64,000 nt of DNA, from assembly GCA_004794655.1 (NCBI GenBank), contig SMMW01000622.1, positions 620,001 through 684,000 of the forward strand, in the 5' to 3' direction. Below the pieces are notes generated by a model. It did not search any database and had not been told where the DNA came from. It saw nothing but the letters and a program-made list of their open reading frames with translations. How positions within the stretch are numbered: the stretch's first letter is position 1; the number at the start of each line of letters is the position of its first letter. Position numbers and translations under genes: made by a program. Source of the DNA: Marisa cornuarietis. Its lineage: Eukaryota; Mollusca; Gastropoda; Architaenioglossa; Ampullariidae. This document shows, one piece after another, positions 60,721 through 64,000 of this stretch.

Positions 60721-61086
60721 GGGTGATCTACCTGAGTCGAATCGACCCCGCCACGACCATACCGTGTCACGGAAGACCACATCGTCCCAATGCCGAAAGT
60801 TGACTCGGCCAAGGCTAAATGCCCGAGCAGTGAAACATGTTTCATATTAACCAAGCGTTCGCATATACATTTAATATGAATATGCAAGAATAGTGGCGAC
60901 AAAGGTATTTTTATTTCTGTAAACCCCAATGATTTAAGAGAAAATCGCATTATGCATCATTGTGTGATTTGTTCTCTGAATATGTATTGCCAGGGATTGA
61001 ATTTAAGGTACTGGAGGATAAAGTGACGAGCCAGAAAGAAAGCATTCACTGACTGATTGTGCCGATAGGCAAATTGAAGAACTCAT

Positions 61087-62130
61087 TCAGCTTATCAGGG
61101 AGGGTGGCGTCCCCAGCACTGGATGACGTTTTATAGAATTTTTGGTAGAAGTATTTGGCATTTGCGTCAAACTTTGTGTCATCTCTTCATGTGGGAGTAT
61201 GACTGAAAAGTGGAGGGGTTCGCTGGGTGTGGACTCCTCTTGAAAATCCAAGCCAACTGATGGAGCTAGAGAGACGGGGGTGGGGGTATTTCTTCGCCTA
61301 TAATATCTTTTCAACATACTGATGTGGAAGATCTTGTCGTAGCCTCCGATTTGTAGGCGATAGGATGAAAGTCTTGTGATGGTAAACAGGCCCTTCCATT
61401 TCATCAACATTTGTTAGTTTTTGTGGGGAGTAGTATAAAAACTTCGTCTCCCTCTTCTAGTCTTCGTTCTGTTGTTGTTTTATTATAATAGCGTTTGCTT
61501 CGAGTGGATACCTAATCTCCATTTTCTGCAGCCAGCTGTAAGGATTCTCTCAACGTATCCTTCAGATCCAGGATGTACTGAAATACTGGTTTTTCCTCTT
61601 CCAGTGTGGATTCCTCTGTCCAGAGAGAAGCGAGTAGACCCATAGACCCACGGGTCTACGTCCGTAAAGGAACTCAAAAGGGTGAAACCCCGGTGGCTTC
61701 ATGAGTTTTACTCTCTGCGGGCAAAGCGGAGAGCGGGTAGTATCGATGCGTCTTTCGGGTGTTTCGTGGCGACTTTTCTTAACATGAGCTTAAGTGTACC
61801 ATGAAATCTCTCAACGCACTCATTGGTTTGTGCGCGATATGGGGAGGTGCGAAGCATTTTGAGTATGTCTTGCATCAATTCCGATGTAAATTGGGACCCT
61901 CTATCGGAAAAGACGTCTCTGGGAAGTACACTGCTCCATATCGCCATATGTGCTTCAGAGATGATTTGGGAATCCGTCTTTTTTCAATGGTGTAACTTGT
62001 GGATATCTTGTAGCTACATCAATGACGTTAAGAATGAATATGCAGAAGGCAGATGTATAGGGCCTACCAAGTCGAATGGTTCTTGTATGAGGGGAAATGG
62101 TCGACTACGTCCTTGAATACCCTGTTTGCA
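61087..62130 (-). mobile_element. Ty3/Gypsy-type LTR retrotransposon integrase fragment, decayed
   Basis: Minus strand from high to low: E-P-F-D-L-V-G-P-I (near 62080), V-F-S-D-R-G-S-Q-F-T-S-E-L, then N-E-C-V-E-R-F-H-G-T-L-K, which are integrase core motifs (D and the final E of the D,D,E triad). A G-F-x-P-F-E-x-L-Y-G-R-like block follows near 61680. The C-terminal chromatin-side region L-M-K-W-K-G with H-I-S-M-L-K-R-Y-Y lies near 61300. Frameshifts and stops throughout. LTRs and the rest of pol were not seen. Confidence 0.85.
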
Positions 62131-62199
62131 TCGTTCATTGACCTGCAGACAAATACACTCCTACTGAATAATGAGGAATCAAATAATCTTATAATAGTA

Positions 62200-64000
62200 C
62201 ATGCACTTACAATGCGCTTTCCTGCTCATTTAAGGATAGTTCAGTGCGCTTTCCAGAAGTACTGTTAAAAACAAAATCGTTATATCATTTTTAAGACTGA
62301 TCGTGGCAAAGAAGAGTTGAGCATGGTTGATCCAGGAAAAAGTAGATGCACGTGAGGTCAGCGGAATCAAAATTAATCCGCAGTTTTACATGGTGCATCA
62401 TCAGTTGCTCTCTTTCACAGTAGTCAAAGAAGCTTGGCAGTCACTGTGGTATGTTAAGAAGATCGGTATTAAGGAGTTAAAAGTCGTAAATGGAAAGGCC
62501 AACATAAGGATGAAAATACAAGCAAGAAGCATAGGAAGACAGAGCGCACTAAAATCTAATGCAAATGACTAAAGAAGAAAAGAAAAACTAAAACAGCAGC
62601 AGTGGCCTTTGTGGGCTCCTCACCACCCACCACCATTTTTGTTCATCTTACAAGAGTACGTCAATAAGCCATGAAGTTGAAGTAGAGGAAGCAAATCTCC
62701 ACTCGCGAAAGATGAAAAACAGCATTATTTGCGTCAAGTTAGCATCACCGAACCTCCGAATAGCAGGGCTAAGCAAGCGCTAAGGCTATGAAAATGGGGA
62801 AAGAAGACAAATATAGTGGCACCCGTCTGTTTTACTACTATACGTGTCGACACTGCAACTGGTACGTAGAGCTGACAAAACATGGTCACTAAACTGACAG
62901 ATGTCAGCCTATGGGGTCAGGTCAAAAGAACCAAAATGCCTACAAAAGAGATTAAGGGTATACTCATGGTTTCATTAAAAAGAAAGATGACTCAGTTGCT
63001 CCTGCTACGTCACATTTACTACACGATCCACGACACTTACTCCTGACACTCAATTGCACATTGCTCATTTTAACCACGCTTAGTCCTTAAATCTGTCTTA
63101 GGTTAAACGTTTAGTTTCAAAAAATCATTTATAATAAAACTTTAAGGTGGAATTCCGCTTCCATCAACACAGGTACCAATAGTAAAAATGGGTGCTACCA
63201 TAAAAAGCAAAATGTTTCGCTCACAGAGGGAGCAGAACTTCTGATGGATCGTTTACCCATGTACACGAGTACATCGTGTGTTAAAATATAGTTTGCAAAT
63301 AATTAAATACAAGGATCGTCGCAGTCCTAGAGCAATCAAAAACTATACGGCACAAGGCAACAGGAGATAGCGAAGTGTGTGTAGACCCAGGCACGAGACA
63401 GCAACCCTCTCAAGACAGGCGAAGGGTTACACTCTCTTATTCGTTGTGCAACTGGCCGCGACTTCCAAACCAGTAGACCACGAGGTATGTGTTCTATGTA
63501 GTCTCATCAGTCACTTTGGAGGGGGGGGGGAACGAATGTATATAATATTACTAGCAACAGAAGATGAATTTATGTAGGTTAGTGATAAACTATTCTCGGT
63601 CGGCTAAAAGAAATGAAATGTGCATGTTTGAAACAAATCTTATTTGCCGGAGATGCTTGTAGTGCTTGAGATGCTGTCAGAAGGAATACGCTTCGCTCAT
63701 TGCATTTTACAGATTGCACGGTGCAGATTATTTTCTTCAGTGCGGCTTTCGATCGGAGTAAATTTCTTTTACTAAAGCATTAAACATCTAAAGAAAATAA
63801 AACCAATTTCTTAAGACGAAACTTTAAAAAGAGTCGCCAATGACAATGTACTCCTTCCCACCCACCACAAAAAAACCAACTACAACGTAAATCTCACTTG
63901 TCGAGTAAAATCAGATCAATAATCCTTCTCGTTAAACGTAACATGAGTATGTCTTATTCGACTGTAGCGCAACGAAAAATGAAGAGAGGAAGATACAGCC
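62200..64000. other. Repeat-rich tail of window, no gene recognised
   Basis: Short open frames (for example 62327-62572, Lys-rich) show no recognisable motif. The composition is less AT-rich than the introns. It may contain further transposon sequence or the far flank of the next gene, but nothing can be supported. Confidence 0.35.

Overview
This is a eukaryotic, AT-rich, intron-rich animal window. It is most likely from a mollusc and probably a gastropod. That placement is inferred from the mix of L2/CR1-like and RTE-like LINEs, tRNA-derived SINEs and the divergence of the one recognisable gene; no organism marker is present. I see no prokaryotic operon, CRISPR array or viral genome.

Layout. 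1-1.2 kb: a dead LINE. 3.1-3.74 kb: the last coding exon of an unrecognised + strand gene whose earlier exons lie to the left, followed by poly(A) signals. 5.4-7.1 kb: two minus-strand LINE fragments, then a tRNA-type SINE. 8.475-58.808 kb: one gene, CHTF18 (CTF18), the large subunit of the alternative clamp loader Ctf18-RFC. I resolved 24 coding exons (about 2.6 kb of coding sequence over 50.3 kb) with consistent reading phase on each side of one gap. 59.9-64 kb: repeats, including a decayed minus-strand Ty3/Gypsy-type pol fragment.

CHTF18 carries the family's W-V-D-K-Y-A-P lead-in, Walker A, Walker B (D-E-I-D), sensor 1 (C-N-D) and the D-I-R motif. It ends with the W-F-x-F-x-E-G-x-S-N-A-V-R-R tail. 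One coding segment of roughly 35-40 residues expected between exons 13 and 14 was not found in the 5.9 kb intron. One intron appears to use a GC donor directly before the Walker A exon.

The introns hold many transposons with visible ends: a 1.36 kb hAT element with a perfect 8-bp target duplication, a piggyBac remnant with TTAA ends, a pogo-like TA-flanked element, a MULE remnant with a 9-bp duplication, and a 180-bp hAT-like MITE nested inside a LINE. The window's interest lies in this layered transposon record and in the gene-model anomalies. I found no convincing new biological system.
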